A DNA stretch of 64,000 nt from an uncultured Cellulomonadaceae bacterium (GCA_947495165.1 CANLXM010000001.1:1-64000); one strand, 5' to 3'. Positions 27,695-38,424 are shown, numbered from the stretch's first letter. The notes: generated by a model not told the origin, from the sequence alone. A program made the numbers and translations.

Positions 27695-27802
27695 CCGACT
27701 CCCTCCCCCGTGACGACGCCCACGCACCGCCCGGGAACACCAAAGCAAGGTTCCTGGCATTCGTCTATACCTTGTAGTGCACGATACTGCTACGGTGCCT
27801 TC

Positions 27803-28141
27803 ATGACCGGGGTCTCGGAGAGTGTGCTCACTCAGCTGCGCAAGGGCGTGCTGGAGTACTGCGTGCTCGCGTGCCTGCGGTCCGGACCCGCCTACGGCCT
27901 CGAGCTCGCGTCGCGCCTCGGGCGCCACCAGGTGCTCTTCGCGAGCGAGGGGACCCTGTACCCGCTGCTGTCCCGGCTCCGCAAGCAAGGCCTCGTGGAG
28001 ACCACGTGGCAGGAGTCGACGAGCGGACCCCCGCGCCGCTACTACGAGCTCACCGTCGAGGGCACCGCCGCCCTCGCCGCCTTCGCCGCGACCTGGGGGC
28101 CGTTCCGCGAAGACGTCGACACCGTGCTCCAGGAGATCTGA
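27803..28141 (+). CDS. PadR-family transcriptional regulator
   Basis: 112 aa winged-helix repressor. N-terminal KGVLEYCVLACLRSGPAYGLELASRLG and EGTLYPLLSRLRKQGLVETTW (recognition helix and wing), then SGPPRRYYELTVEGTAALAAF, all PadR hallmarks; short C-terminal helix for dimerisation. ATG 27803 is 6 nt after TACGGT, so probably leaderless. The A/T-rich stretch 27760-27796 upstream (CTATACCTTGTAGTGCACGA) is the likely autoregulatory site. It precedes the membrane protein at 28150 by 8 nt, the usual PadR plus HAAS/membrane partner pair. Confidence 0.92.
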   Translation: MTGVSESVLTQLRKGVLEYCVLACLRSGPAYGLELASRLGRHQVLFASEGTLYPLLSRLRKQGLVETTWQESTSGPPRRYYELTVEGTAALAAFAATWGPFREDVDTVLQEI

Positions 28142-28149
28142 GGACGACC

Positions 28150-28674
28150 ATGAGGACCGCCATGCACAAGCACCCGCTGGTCGAGGCCTACCTGGCCGAC
28201 CTCGACAGAGCCCTCCGCGGCTCGGACCCGCGCGAACGAGCCGAGACCTTGGCCTCGATCACCGAGCACCTCGACGAGGCACTGCCGGACGCGCCGAGCA
28301 CGGACGACGTGAGCCGCGTGCTCGCCGAGCTCGGCCCGGTCGACGCGATCGCCGCGTCCACGACGCCCGCCGAGCCGCACGACGCCGGCCAGCCGCCCCG
28401 GTGGCTGCCCGCGCTCTCGCTCGCGATGGCCGGGGCGAGCCTCGCGCTCCTGCTCCTCAACCCGTTCGTCGCCCTGCCGCTCGCCCTGGCCGCCCTCGTG
28501 ATGGGACTCGTCCAGCTGCGTGCGGACGCGTCGAGCCGGCCGTTGACGTGGGCGGCCGTGGCGGTGTCCACCGCCACGCTCCTGGGCGCCGTCATCCTGG
28601 CGTTCCTGCTGCTCTCGGTGGGACAGGACGATCACCCGGTGCCCTCGCCGCGCGAGTCCGTGCAGCAGAGGTGA
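28150..28674 (+). CDS. membrane protein with N-terminal HAAS-like domain, PadR partner
   Basis: 174 aa. Residues about 8-75 look like the HAAS/DUF1700 helical domain (PLVEAYLADLDRALRGSDPRERAETLASITEHLDEAL, given here as its two ends: VEAYLADLDRAL and ASITEHLDEAL) found with PadR regulators. Then come three hydrophobic segments (LPALSLAMAGASLALLLL, FVALPLALAALVMGLVQL, AAVAVSTATLLGAVILAFLLL). Probably a PadR-controlled membrane sensor or accessory; function unknown. ATG 28150 preceded by GAGGA. Confidence 0.75.
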   Translation: MRTAMHKHPLVEAYLADLDRALRGSDPRERAETLASITEHLDEALPDAPSTDDVSRVLAELGPVDAIAASTTPAEPHDAGQPPRWLPALSLAMAGASLALLLLNPFVALPLALAALVMGLVQLRADASSRPLTWAAVAVSTATLLGAVILAFLLLSVGQDDHPVPSPRESVQQR

Positions 28675-28680
28675 GCGACC

Positions 28681-28938
28681 GTGTCGACCCCCGCCGCCGA
28701 GCTTGAGCGTGAGCTGCGCCGTCTCGCGTTCGTCGAGCACCGCCGCCTCCTCGGCTCCTTGACGCCAGCCGCACGGGCCGTGCTGGCCATGCGCCTCAAC
28801 CCCGCGGGCACGCCCCGGACCGGTCTTCGCGGGCCCGCGCCCTCGGCGACCGCGGAGCGTCCGGGTTCCCAGGACTCCTCCGACCAGCGCCCTGCCACGG
28901 CGTTCGTGGCTCGCGCGCCGCTCTCCCCGCACCCCTAG
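28681..28938 (+). CDS. small hypothetical protein
   Basis: 85 aa, GTG start with GAGGTGAG 6 nt upstream, 6 nt after the previous stop, so likely third gene of the PadR unit. The first 40 residues are a charged helix (ELERELRRLAFVEHRRLLGSLTPAARAVLAMRLNP), seen here as ELERELRRLAFVEHRR then AARAVLAMRL; the rest is Pro/Ser-rich and disordered. It ends just before the CsoR operators. No family recognised; codon pattern is compatible with coding but the call rests mainly on context. Confidence 0.5.
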   Translation: MSTPAAELERELRRLAFVEHRRLLGSLTPAARAVLAMRLNPAGTPRTGLRGPAPSATAERPGSQDSSDQRPATAFVARAPLSPHP

Positions 28939-28944
28939 GCCCCA

Positions 28945-28989
28945 TACCCCCTGGGGGTACTTGCGCCATACCCCCATGGGGTATATGTT
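28945..28989 (+). promoter_or_regulatory. csoR promoter with two CsoR-type operators
   Basis: Operator 1: TACCCCC-T-GGGGGTA (28945-28959). Operator 2: ATACCCC-CAT-GGGGTAT (28968-28984). Both match the G-tract palindromes bound by CsoR copper repressors. The promoter is -35 TTGCGC (28961-28966), 17-nt spacer, -10 TATGTT (28984-28989), so operator 2 fills the spacer and operator 1 sits just upstream. Copper binding to CsoR should release both and induce csoR-copZ-copA. Confidence 0.85.
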
Positions 28990-28996
28990 GCTTGGC

Positions 28997-29311
28997 ATGA
29001 GCACCGACGCGACGACGACCACCCACGACGGCCCGCACGGCTACGCGTCCGACAAGGACGCGTACCTCAAGCGCCTGCGCAGGGTCGAGGGCCAGGTGCG
29101 CGGGATCGCGCGCATGGTCGAGGAGGACGTCTACTGCATCGACATCCTCACGCAGGTCGCCGCCGTCACGAAGGCCCTGCAGGCCGTCAGCCTCGGCCTC
29201 GTCGAGGACCACCTGGGCCACTGCGTCGTGCACGCCGCCCAGCAGTCCGAGGAAGCCGGCGCGGCCAAGATCCGCGAGGCCGCCGACGCGATCGGTCGCC
29301 TGCTGCGCTGA
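28997..29311 (+). CDS. csoR: copper-sensing repressor CsoR
   Basis: 104 aa all-helical metalloregulator. The Cu(I) ligand set is complete with canonical spacing: Cys47 (VYCIDI), His72 and Cys76 (DHLGHC), i.e. 25 and 4 residues apart. RLRRVEGQVRGIARM is the DNA-contact helix. ATG 28997 is used; an earlier in-frame start would place the N terminus inside the promoter. First gene of the copper operon; binds the operators at 28945-28984 (inferred). Confidence 0.94.
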   Translation: MSTDATTTTHDGPHGYASDKDAYLKRLRRVEGQVRGIARMVEEDVYCIDILTQVAAVTKALQAVSLGLVEDHLGHCVVHAAQQSEEAGAAKIREAADAIGRLLR

Positions 29312-29357
29312 GCGCAGCGTCCCGCCCACCCGAGTCACCCCACCCCGAGGAGAAACC

Positions 29358-29585
29358 ATGAGCGAGCAGACCACCACCACCACGTTCGGCGTCACCGGCA
29401 TGACCTGCGGCAACTGCGTCCGCCACGTCACCGAGGAGCTCGAGCAGATCGACGCCGTCAAGTCGGTGTCGATCGAGCTCGTCACCGACGGCGCCTCCCA
29501 GGTGACGGTCGTGTCCGACGACGAGATCCCGACCGACGCCCTGCGTCACGCGATCGACGAGGCCGGCTACAGCATCGTCGTCTGA
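29358..29585 (+). CDS. copZ: copper chaperone, heavy-metal-associated domain
   Basis: 75 aa single HMA domain with the Cu(I) motif GMTCGNCVRH (MxCxxC) and the usual beta-alpha-beta-beta-alpha-beta pattern (VKSVSIELVTDG, IDEAGYSIVV). Delivers Cu(I) to CopA in the cytoplasm. SD GAGGAGA 7 nt before ATG; 46 nt after csoR and 57 nt before copA. Confidence 0.93.
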   Translation: MSEQTTTTTFGVTGMTCGNCVRHVTEELEQIDAVKSVSIELVTDGASQVTVVSDDEIPTDALRHAIDEAGYSIVV

Positions 29586-29642
29586 CCCTGGGCGCCCACC
29601 GGGCGCCCGATCTCGCACCACCCCCGACGGAAGGACACTGCC

Positions 29643-32198
<2,556 letters not shown>

Positions 32199-32216
32199 CG
32201 CCCGACAGCACGACGC

Positions 32217-32254
32217 CGCGAAGGACGGGTGCCGCACGGCGCCCGCCCTTCGCG
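32217..32254. terminator. bidirectional terminator between copA and the ABC-2 permease
   Basis: CGCGAAGG (32217-32224) pairs with CCTTCGCG (32247-32254), continued inwards by GGGTGCC/GGCGCCC with few mismatches, giving a stem of nearly 17 bp. Located between two converging genes. Confidence 0.7.
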
Positions 32255-32263
32255 CGTCCCCGG

Positions 32264-33025
32264 TCAGCGGAAGCGGCGTCCCTCGTCCCGCCGGTACGCC
32301 AGCACCGCGAGCGCCGTGAACAGCGCCGTCCAGGCCAGGAGCACCGGCCACGCGAGCGCGTAGACGTCGGCCCCCGTGACGGCACCGACGAGCAGGTCCC
32401 TGCCCGCACGCGTGGGAAGCAGCTCGGAGAACGCCGCCATCCAGTCCGGGAACAGCTCGGGCGGCATGAACAGGCCGCCCGCGAACGCGAGCGGGAACAG
32501 GATCACCTGGACCGCGGCGATCGCAGCCTTGGCGGGCATCCCGTAGCCGACCGCCATGCCGAGCAGGACGAACGGCACCGCGGCGACGACGGCGACGCCG
32601 AGCCCCGCGAGCAGCCGCGGCGCGGTGACCGTCGCGTCGGTGAAGAGCCAACCGATGACGACGAGCGGCAGCAGGCCCAGCAGCCCGAACAGGGCGCCGT
32701 TCCCGACACGGCCGACCATGCGGGGCACGGGGCCCGCGGGCAGCGCCCGGACGTACGGGTCGAACGGCTGCGCGCGGTCCTCGGCGACGCCGACCCCGTG
32801 GGTGAACATGCTCGCCGAGATGATCGCGAACAACCCGAGCGAGGCGACCGACGTCGTCGCGACCATCGCGTCCCGCGCGATCGCCTCCTGGGGCACCACG
32901 AAGAAGAACAGCGCGAGCGCGGGGAACAGCATGTTGCCGATCACCGCGATCGGGATGCGTACCGTCTCGAGGAACTGGTAGCGCAGGTGGACCATCGTCA
33001 GGGACAGCGTGCTCGGTGCGCTCAT
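32264..33025 (-). CDS. ABC-2 type exporter permease
   Basis: 253 aa with six hydrophobic segments (IAVIGNMLFPALALFFFVV, SLGLFAIISASMFTHGVGVAEDR, GLLGLLPLVVIGWLF, VAVVAAVPFVLLGMAVG, VILFPLAFAGGLFMPPE, VLLAWTALFTALAVLAY), the last part (LAFAGGLFMPPELFPDWM) being typical of DrrB/ABC-2 multidrug-type exporters. ATG 33025 overlaps the ATPase stop (ATGA). With the ATPase at 33022 it should form a homodimeric exporter; substrate unknown. Confidence 0.9.
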   Translation of the reverse strand: MSAPSTLSLTMVHLRYQFLETVRIPIAVIGNMLFPALALFFFVVPQEAIARDAMVATTSVASLGLFAIISASMFTHGVGVAEDRAQPFDPYVRALPAGPVPRMVGRVGNGALFGLLGLLPLVVIGWLFTDATVTAPRLLAGLGVAVVAAVPFVLLGMAVGYGMPAKAAIAAVQVILFPLAFAGGLFMPPELFPDWMAAFSELLPTRAGRDLLVGAVTGADVYALAWPVLLAWTALFTALAVLAYRRDEGRRFR

Positions 33026-33918
33026 GACGCCACCTCCGTCGTCTGCGCGTCGACCATCTGGCCGAACGCCTCCTCGAGGGTCGCGCCGCGCACCTCGATG
33101 CCGGTGAACTCGAGACCGGACCGCACGAGCGCCCGGACGTACGCGTCGGCGTCGGGCGTGAACACCTCGTGGGCGTCGCCCGCGCGCTCGGCGCGCGTCA
33201 CGCCCGGGAGCGCCGCGACGTCGTGCGGGCTCGTCAGGGTGATCCGCCGCAGGCCCACCTGGGCGAGGATCCCCGCCATGGTGTCGTCCGCGACCACGCG
33301 CCCCCGGTCGACGACGACGACGCGCTCGGCCAGGGCCTGCACCTCCTCGAGGTAGTGGCTCGTCAGCAGGACGGTGCCGCCGGCGGCGTGGTAGCGCCGG
33401 ATCGCGTCCCACAACGCGTGCCGACCGCCGACGTCGAGGCCGGTCGTGGGCTCGTCGAGCAGGATCACGCGGGGTCGGCCCACGAGCGCGAGCGCGACGG
33501 CGAGCCGGCGCTTCTGGCCGCCGGACAGCCCACCGGTCTGGCGGTCGGCGAGGTCGGCGAGCCCGAACTCGCCCAGCAGCTCGGCCGCGGGCACGGGGTC
33601 GGGGTAGTGCCGCCCGACGAAGTCGACGACCTCCCCGACCTTGAGCGTCGGGGGCAGCCCGGTCTCCTGCGGCGTCAGGCCGAGCCCGCGCCGGGTGGCG
33701 GCGACGCGAGGGTCGCCGCCCTCGAGGCGCACGGTGCCCGTGTCGGGCTTGCGCTGGCCGCACACGAGCGACAGGAGGGTGGACTTCCCGGCGCCGTTCG
33801 GGCCGAGGATGCCGACGAGCTCGCCCGGGGCGATGTCGAGGCTGACGTCGTCGAGGGCGACGACGTCACCGAAGCGTCGGGTGACCCCGACGACGGAGAC
33901 GGCAGGACGGGTGCTCAT
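33022..33918 (-). CDS. ABC exporter ATP-binding protein
   Basis: 298 aa. Walker A GPNGAGKS, Q-loop LTPQETGLPPTLKV, signature LSGGQKRRLAVALAL, Walker B RVILLDEPTTGLD and switch His in LTSHYLEEV; C-terminal DrrA-type extension (LEFTGIEVRGATLEEAF). Partner of the permease downstream and preceded by its own regulator; all four genes 34915-32264 overlap by 4 nt, so they form one translationally coupled unit. Confidence 0.93.
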   Translation of the reverse strand: MSTRPAVSVVGVTRRFGDVVALDDVSLDIAPGELVGILGPNGAGKSTLLSLVCGQRKPDTGTVRLEGGDPRVAATRRGLGLTPQETGLPPTLKVGEVVDFVGRHYPDPVPAAELLGEFGLADLADRQTGGLSGGQKRRLAVALALVGRPRVILLDEPTTGLDVGGRHALWDAIRRYHAAGGTVLLTSHYLEEVQALAERVVVVDRGRVVADDTMAGILAQVGLRRITLTSPHDVAALPGVTRAERAGDAHEVFTPDADAYVRALVRSGLEFTGIEVRGATLEEAFGQMVDAQTTEVAS

Positions 33919-34229
33919 GCGCCCGCTCCTCTCAGGAGGGTGGACAGGGTCTCGGTGTAGAGCTCGAAGGCCCGGCGCCCGGCGGACGTCAGCTCGACGT
34001 AGGTCGCGGGCCGGCGGCCCTCGTGGGTCTTGGTCACGGTCACGTAGGCGGCGTCCTCGAGCCGGCGCAGGTGCGTCGAGAGGTTGCCGCCGGTCATCTC
34101 GAGCAGCTTCTGCAGGCGGGTGAACGCCATGCGGTCGCCGGGCGCGAGGGTCGCCAGCGTCGCGACCACGCGCAGCCGGGCCTGGGCGTGGATGACGGGG
34201 TCGAGCTCGACGTCGTCGGGAGGGGTCAT
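33915..34229 (-). CDS. winged-helix transcriptional regulator
   Basis: 104 aa, of the ArsR/MarR-like winged-helix group that controls short exporter operons. ARLRVVATLATLAPGDRMAFTRLQKLLEMTGGNLSTHLRRLEDAAYVTV contains the helix-turn-helix (seen in parts: FTRLQKLLEMTGGNLSTHL), followed by wing KTHEGRRPATYVELTSAGRRAF. No metal ligands or sensor domain. Encoded between the membrane protein and the ATPase with ATGA overlaps, so it is probably an autorepressor acting at 34959-34972. Confidence 0.88.
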   Translation of the reverse strand: MTPPDDVELDPVIHAQARLRVVATLATLAPGDRMAFTRLQKLLEMTGGNLSTHLRRLEDAAYVTVTKTHEGRRPATYVELTSAGRRAFELYTETLSTLLRGAGA

Positions 34230-34915
34230 GGCCGGGCCGCCCGGGCGCGGCGCACGTGGTCGCCGAGGGCGAGCACGAGCATCCCGCCTCCGCCGGCCAC
34301 GGCCATCACGAGGTAGGTCCACGGCATCCCGACGACGGCGGCGGCGCCGGTGACGACGACGATCCACACGCCGAGGGCGAACATCGGCTTCTCCTGCCAC
34401 AGGGCGCCGCCGGCCATGTAGAGGACGCCGACGAGCAGGCACGAGGTCGAGTTCCAGGCGATCGCGATCACCTCGGGCGAGGCGCCCGCGTTCACGATGC
34501 CCGTGTTGACCAGGTAGACGGCCACGAAGCCGAGGAACCACGACCACCCGAACATCGCCCCGCTGGTGGCGCTGGGCCCGCGGACCCCCGCCGAGCGGCG
34601 GAGCACGTGCACGACCGTGCCGACCGCGGCGGCCACCAGGGCCGCACCGAAGATCGCGAAGGCGAGCGGCGCGGGCTCGAGCGTCGGGCTCGTGCGCGCG
34701 GTCAGGTAGAGCGCGAGGTAGCCCCCGACCCACGCGAGGCCCCACATCGCGAACAGCAGCCGTGCGTCCGGCTCGCCGCGGTCGCGCACGTGCTGCTGCT
34801 GGGCGTGGATGAGCGCGAGGGTCGCGGCGGCGTCGAGCGAGGTGTCGTCCTCCGCGGGTCGGCCGCGGTCCGAGGCGTCGGGGACACCCTCGGGGTGGTC
34901 GGGGCGGCTGGTCAT
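34226..34915 (-). CDS. six-helix membrane protein heading the ABC exporter operon
   Basis: 229 aa. A 45-residue polar N terminus with the helix ATLALIHAQQQHVRDR, then six hydrophobic segments (LLFAMWGLAWVGGYLALYL, LAFAIFGAALVAAAVGTVV, MFGWSWFLGFVAVYLVNTG, CLLVGVLYMAGGALW, FALGVWIVVVTGAAAVVGM, YLVMAVAGGGGMLVLALG). Actinobacterial homologues usually sit beside such a winged-helix gene. Function unknown; may be exporter accessory or signal partner. ATG 34915 chosen for GGAG 5 nt upstream. Confidence 0.8.
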   Translation of the reverse strand: MTSRPDHPEGVPDASDRGRPAEDDTSLDAAATLALIHAQQQHVRDRGEPDARLLFAMWGLAWVGGYLALYLTARTSPTLEPAPLAFAIFGAALVAAAVGTVVHVLRRSAGVRGPSATSGAMFGWSWFLGFVAVYLVNTGIVNAGASPEVIAIAWNSTSCLLVGVLYMAGGALWQEKPMFALGVWIVVVTGAAAVVGMPWTYLVMAVAGGGGMLVLALGDHVRRARAARP

Positions 34916-34958
34916 CGGGTCTCCCGGGCTGGACGGTGCGAGCACGTTGGTTTGTGGA

Positions 34959-34972
34959 GCAAACTACTTTGC
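34959..34972. promoter_or_regulatory. operator-like palindrome upstream of the exporter operon
   Basis: GCAAA-CTAC-TTTGC, a perfect 5-bp inverted repeat with 4-nt centre in an A/T-rich island between the exporter operon (minus, start 34915) and the CPBP gene (plus, start 35027). On the minus strand it includes TAGTTT, a possible -10. Likely site for the winged-helix protein encoded at 33915-34229. Confidence 0.5.
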
Positions 34973-35010
34973 GAGTGTGGCACCTCGGTCAGGTGACGCG
35001 CAAGGGCCGG

Positions 35011-35019
35011 TGCTATAAA
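35011..35019 (+). promoter_or_regulatory. extended -10 of a leaderless CPBP gene promoter
   Basis: TGC-TATAAA (35011-35019): a strong -10 with the extended TGN element, ending 7 nt before ATG 35027. No Shine-Dalgarno is present, so the mRNA probably starts at or next to the ATG. Confidence 0.6.
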
Positions 35020-35026
35020 GGCGGCC

Positions 35027-35824
35027 ATGACCACCGACGTCGTCCCCGAGCTCAGCCGCCCGCAGCGCAGGCGGCTCGGCGTCGAGATCTGGATCGTGCT
35101 CGGCCTGACGCTCGGCCGCTCGGCCGTGTACGCCGTGCTCGCGATCATCGAGCGCCTGACCGCAGAGACCGCGCTGCGCGACCAGGCCACGGCGCTCAAC
35201 ACGAGCGCCTCCCCCCGGCCCTACGTGGACCTCGTCTACCAGCTCGTCGGTCTCGCGTTCGCGCTCGTCCCCGTCGCCCTCGCGCTGTTCCTCCTGTCCG
35301 AGCCCGGGCGCAGCGTCCTGCGGCGGGTAGGCCTCGACCGTGCGCGGCCGCTGCGGGACCTCGGCTGGGGCGTCGCCCTCGCTGCCGCCGTCGGCCTGCC
35401 GGGTCTGGCCTTCTACGCCGCAGGGCGCGCGATGGGCATCACCGTGCAGATCCAGGCCTCCGCGCTCGACGAGCACTGGTGGGCCGTGCCGGTCCTGATC
35501 CTCGCCGCGCTCAAGAACGCCCTCGTCGAGGAGGTCATCGTCGTCGCGTACCTCATGGAGCGCCTGCGCGACCTGCGCTGGGGCGTGCCCGCGGCCATCG
35601 CGACCAGCGCCGTCCTGCGCGGCGCCTACCACCTCTACCAGGGCATCGGTCCGTTCTTCGGCAACATCGCCATGGGGGTGCTGTTCGCCTGGTTCTACCA
35701 GTCCCGCTGGGGGCGGCGCCGCGTCATGCCGCTCGTCGTCGCGCACACGCTGATCGACGTCGTCGCGTTCGTCGGGTACGCCCTGCTGCCGTTCTCCCTG
35801 CTCCAAGGGCTAGGGCTGACCTGA
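35027..35824 (+). CDS. CPBP-family intramembrane glutamic endopeptidase homologue
   Basis: 265 aa, about seven membrane helices. The Abi/CPBP motifs are present: motif 1 Glu168-Glu169 in ALVEEVIVVAYLMERL, motif 2 His202 in LRGAYHLYQG, and a third motif AHTLIDV (His240, Asp244). In the classic EExxxR motif the Arg is replaced by Val, with another Arg later in the helix, a variant seen in actinobacterial members. Substrate unknown. Leaderless start with TATAAA 7 nt upstream. The next gene begins 23 nt after the stop with its own promoter-like box. Confidence 0.85.
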   Translation: MTTDVVPELSRPQRRRLGVEIWIVLGLTLGRSAVYAVLAIIERLTAETALRDQATALNTSASPRPYVDLVYQLVGLAFALVPVALALFLLSEPGRSVLRRVGLDRARPLRDLGWGVALAAAVGLPGLAFYAAGRAMGITVQIQASALDEHWWAVPVLILAALKNALVEEVIVVAYLMERLRDLRWGVPAAIATSAVLRGAYHLYQGIGPFFGNIAMGVLFAWFYQSRWGRRRVMPLVVAHTLIDVVAFVGYALLPFSLLQGLGLT

Positions 35825-35847
35825 CCCGGACCTCTAGACTCGGCCCC

Positions 35848-38424
35848 ATGCCCGAGTCCGCACCCCCGCGCGCCCCGGCGCCGGTGGTCCGCACGGCGAG
35901 CGACGCCGCGACGCCGACGCCCGTGCACCTCATCGACACGCCCATGGACCGGGTCCGCCAGCCCAACGACCTGGTGAACCTGCTGCTGGGCATCGCCGGC
36001 ATCGCCCTGATCATGCTGCTCGCGGTCTTCGCGCACGCCACCACGGTCGGCGTCCAGGAGGACGTCCGCGGGTTCTCCGACGTGCTCGCCCAGGTCCTGC
36101 TCATCCCGGTCGCCCTCCTCGAAGGCCTGGTCACGCTCCTCGTCCCGATCACCGTGATCACCGAGCTCGCGATCCGCCGCATGGGCCGCCAGCTCGTCGA
36201 GTCCGTGCTCGCCGCCGGGCTCGGGCTCGTCCTCGCCGTCATCCTGTACCTGGTGCTCGCCACGTGGGGGTCGGACGCTCTGGTCAACGGGCTGTCGGTC
36301 GCCCGCGGGTCGGGGCCCGAGCTGTCGCTGCCCGCCTACGTGGCGGCCATCGCCGCGCTGCTCACGGTCGCCGGACCGCGGACCCGACGCCGATCCGTCG
36401 GATGGTCATGGAACCTCCTGTGGATCACGATCGGGATCTTCCTCATCACCGCCCAGGTCTCGCTCCCCGGCGTCGGCGTCACGCTGCTCCTCGGCTGGGT
36501 CGCCGGGCTCGTCGTCCGCTACGTCACCGGAGCGCACAGCGAGCGCGCCTACGGCGCCCGGCTGATCGAGGGCATCCGGCGCGCCGGCTTCGAGCCGACG
36601 TCGCTGGTCCGGGTGCGGGACGTCGCCGACGAGCCGCTCCACCACGACCTCGCCGTCGAGATCACCCCCGAGGGACGTGAGGTCGACCACGGCTCCGACG
36701 GCTGGTGGCGCGGCCGCCAGGAGAGCCGCTTCGACCCCGCCACCCTCGCCCTGCTCCGGTCGGCGGACCACCGCGTCTACGCCATGACCACCGCCCACGG
36801 GCCGCGGCTCGACGTCGTCGTCCTCGACGGCGACCGGCAGGTCGTCGGATTCCTCAACCGGGCCTGGCGCTCCCTGCGCCTGCGCGGTATCGAGGGGCGC
36901 GCCGCCCTGTCCCTGCGCGCCGTCGCCGAGCGCGCCGCCCTGCTCATGTACGCGGCGCGCGGCGCCGGCGTCTGCACGCCGGACCTGCGCGGCGTCTCCG
37001 CGGCCGACGACTCGATGATCCTCATCCAGTCCCACACGTCGGGCGCCGTCTCCCTGCGCGACCTGCCCGAGGACGCCCTCACCGACGCGGTGCTCGAGGA
37101 GTGCTGGCGCCAGCTGTGCCTCGCGCACGACGCCGGCCTCGCCCACCGGGCGCTCACCGCCGACGTCGTCCTGCTCAGCGGGAGCGAGACCGGCCCGCAG
37201 GTCTGGCTGACGGGCTGGGAGTCCGGCGACGTCGCGTCCTCCGAGCTCGCGCGGCGCATGGACCTCGCGCAGATGCTCGCCCTGCTCGCCCTGCGCGTCG
37301 GGGCCGAGCGCGCCCTGGCATCCGCCGCGACCGTGCTCACCGACGACGACATGGCGGCGATCGGGCCGCTCCTGCAGCCGGTCGCCCTGCCGCGCTCCAC
37401 CCGCGAGGAGGTCCGCCGCGACAAGACGGTCCTCACGCAGCTACGCGACGAGCTCGTCAGCCGGATGCCCGAGGCCAGCGTGGAGCCCGAGCGCCTGACG
37501 CGGTTCGGCGCCCGCACGATCCTCACCCTGACGCTCGGGATCATCGCGGCCGTCGTCGTCGTCACGACGATGAACTTCGAGGAGATCGTCACCGCCGTGC
37601 GCGGCGCGAACCCCTGGTGGGCGCTGGCGAGCTTCGTGCTCGGTGCGCTCACCTGGCTCGGGGCGGCGGTCGCGTTCCTCGCCTTCTCGCCGGTGCAGAT
37701 CGGGCTGTGGCGCGTCACGCTCACCCAGGCCGCGGCGTCCTACGTCGCGCTCGCCGCCCCCGCGGGCATCGGGCCGGCAGCGCTCAACCTCCGCCTGCTC
37801 ACGCGCCGGGGCGTGAGCGTGTCGTTGGCGGGCGCGACCGTCGCGCTGGTGCAGATCTCACAGGTGCTCGTCACCGTGGTGCTGCTCGTGCTGCTCTCGG
37901 TCGTGACCGGCGACGGCGGTCTGCTGCGCGCCCTGCCCTCGACGACGATCCTGTGGACGCTCGGCGGGCTCACCCTCGCCGTCGCGGGCGTGCTGAGCAT
38001 CCCCGCGCTGCGTCGCTGGGTGCTCGCCCGCCTCGAGCCGCTCGCCCGCCAGGCCTGGCCTCGGCTGAGCTCGATCCTCTCGCGGCCCGGGCGCCTCGGC
38101 CTCGGCCTCCTCGGCAACGCCGGCATGACGATGGGCTTCGTGCTCGCGTTCGACGCGGCGCTGCTCGCGTTCGGGCAGGAGATCAGCCTGATCGACGTGG
38201 CGATCATCTACCTGGTGGGCAACGCCGTCGGCGCCGCTGCCCCGACCCCGGGCGGCATCGGGGCGATCGAGGTGGTCCTGGCCGGAGCGCTGGCCTCCAC
38301 GGCCGGGGTCCCGCCCGGCATCGCGACGTCGGTCGTCGTGCTCTTCCGCGTCATGACCTACTGGATCCGCATCCCCATCGGCTGGTTCGCGATGCGCTCG
38401 CTCCAGCGCGCCGGGGCGCTCTGA
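35848..38424 (+). CDS. flippase-like (UPF0104/MprF-type) protein with internal pseudokinase
   Basis: 858 aa in three parts. Residues 35-230: six or so hydrophobic segments. Residues about 232-550: soluble domain shaped like a protein kinase C-lobe, but the catalytic loop reads HRALTADV (433-440) instead of HRDLKxxN and the DFG position reads GWE (456-458), so it should be inactive. Residues 552-858: UPF0104/lysylphosphatidylglycerol flippase-type membrane domain (AAPAGIGPAALNLRLLTRRGV, AAAPTPGGIGAIEVVLAGAL). Probably moves or senses lipid-linked material at the envelope; substrate unknown. ATG is 7 nt after TAGACT, suggesting a leaderless mRNA. Confidence 0.85.
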   Translation: MPESAPPRAPAPVVRTASDAATPTPVHLIDTPMDRVRQPNDLVNLLLGIAGIALIMLLAVFAHATTVGVQEDVRGFSDVLAQVLLIPVALLEGLVTLLVPITVITELAIRRMGRQLVESVLAAGLGLVLAVILYLVLATWGSDALVNGLSVARGSGPELSLPAYVAAIAALLTVAGPRTRRRSVGWSWNLLWITIGIFLITAQVSLPGVGVTLLLGWVAGLVVRYVTGAHSERAYGARLIEGIRRAGFEPTSLVRVRDVADEPLHHDLAVEITPEGREVDHGSDGWWRGRQESRFDPATLALLRSADHRVYAMTTAHGPRLDVVVLDGDRQVVGFLNRAWRSLRLRGIEGRAALSLRAVAERAALLMYAARGAGVCTPDLRGVSAADDSMILIQSHTSGAVSLRDLPEDALTDAVLEECWRQLCLAHDAGLAHRALTADVVLLSGSETGPQVWLTGWESGDVASSELARRMDLAQMLALLALRVGAERALASAATVLTDDDMAAIGPLLQPVALPRSTREEVRRDKTVLTQLRDELVSRMPEASVEPERLTRFGARTILTLTLGIIAAVVVVTTMNFEEIVTAVRGANPWWALASFVLGALTWLGAAVAFLAFSPVQIGLWRVTLTQAAASYVALAAPAGIGPAALNLRLLTRRGVSVSLAGATVALVQISQVLVTVVLLVLLSVVTGDGGLLRALPSTTILWTLGGLTLAVAGVLSIPALRRWVLARLEPLARQAWPRLSSILSRPGRLGLGLLGNAGMTMGFVLAFDAALLAFGQEISLIDVAIIYLVGNAVGAAAPTPGGIGAIEVVLAGALASTAGVPPGIATSVVVLFRVMTYWIRIPIGWFAMRSLQRAGAL

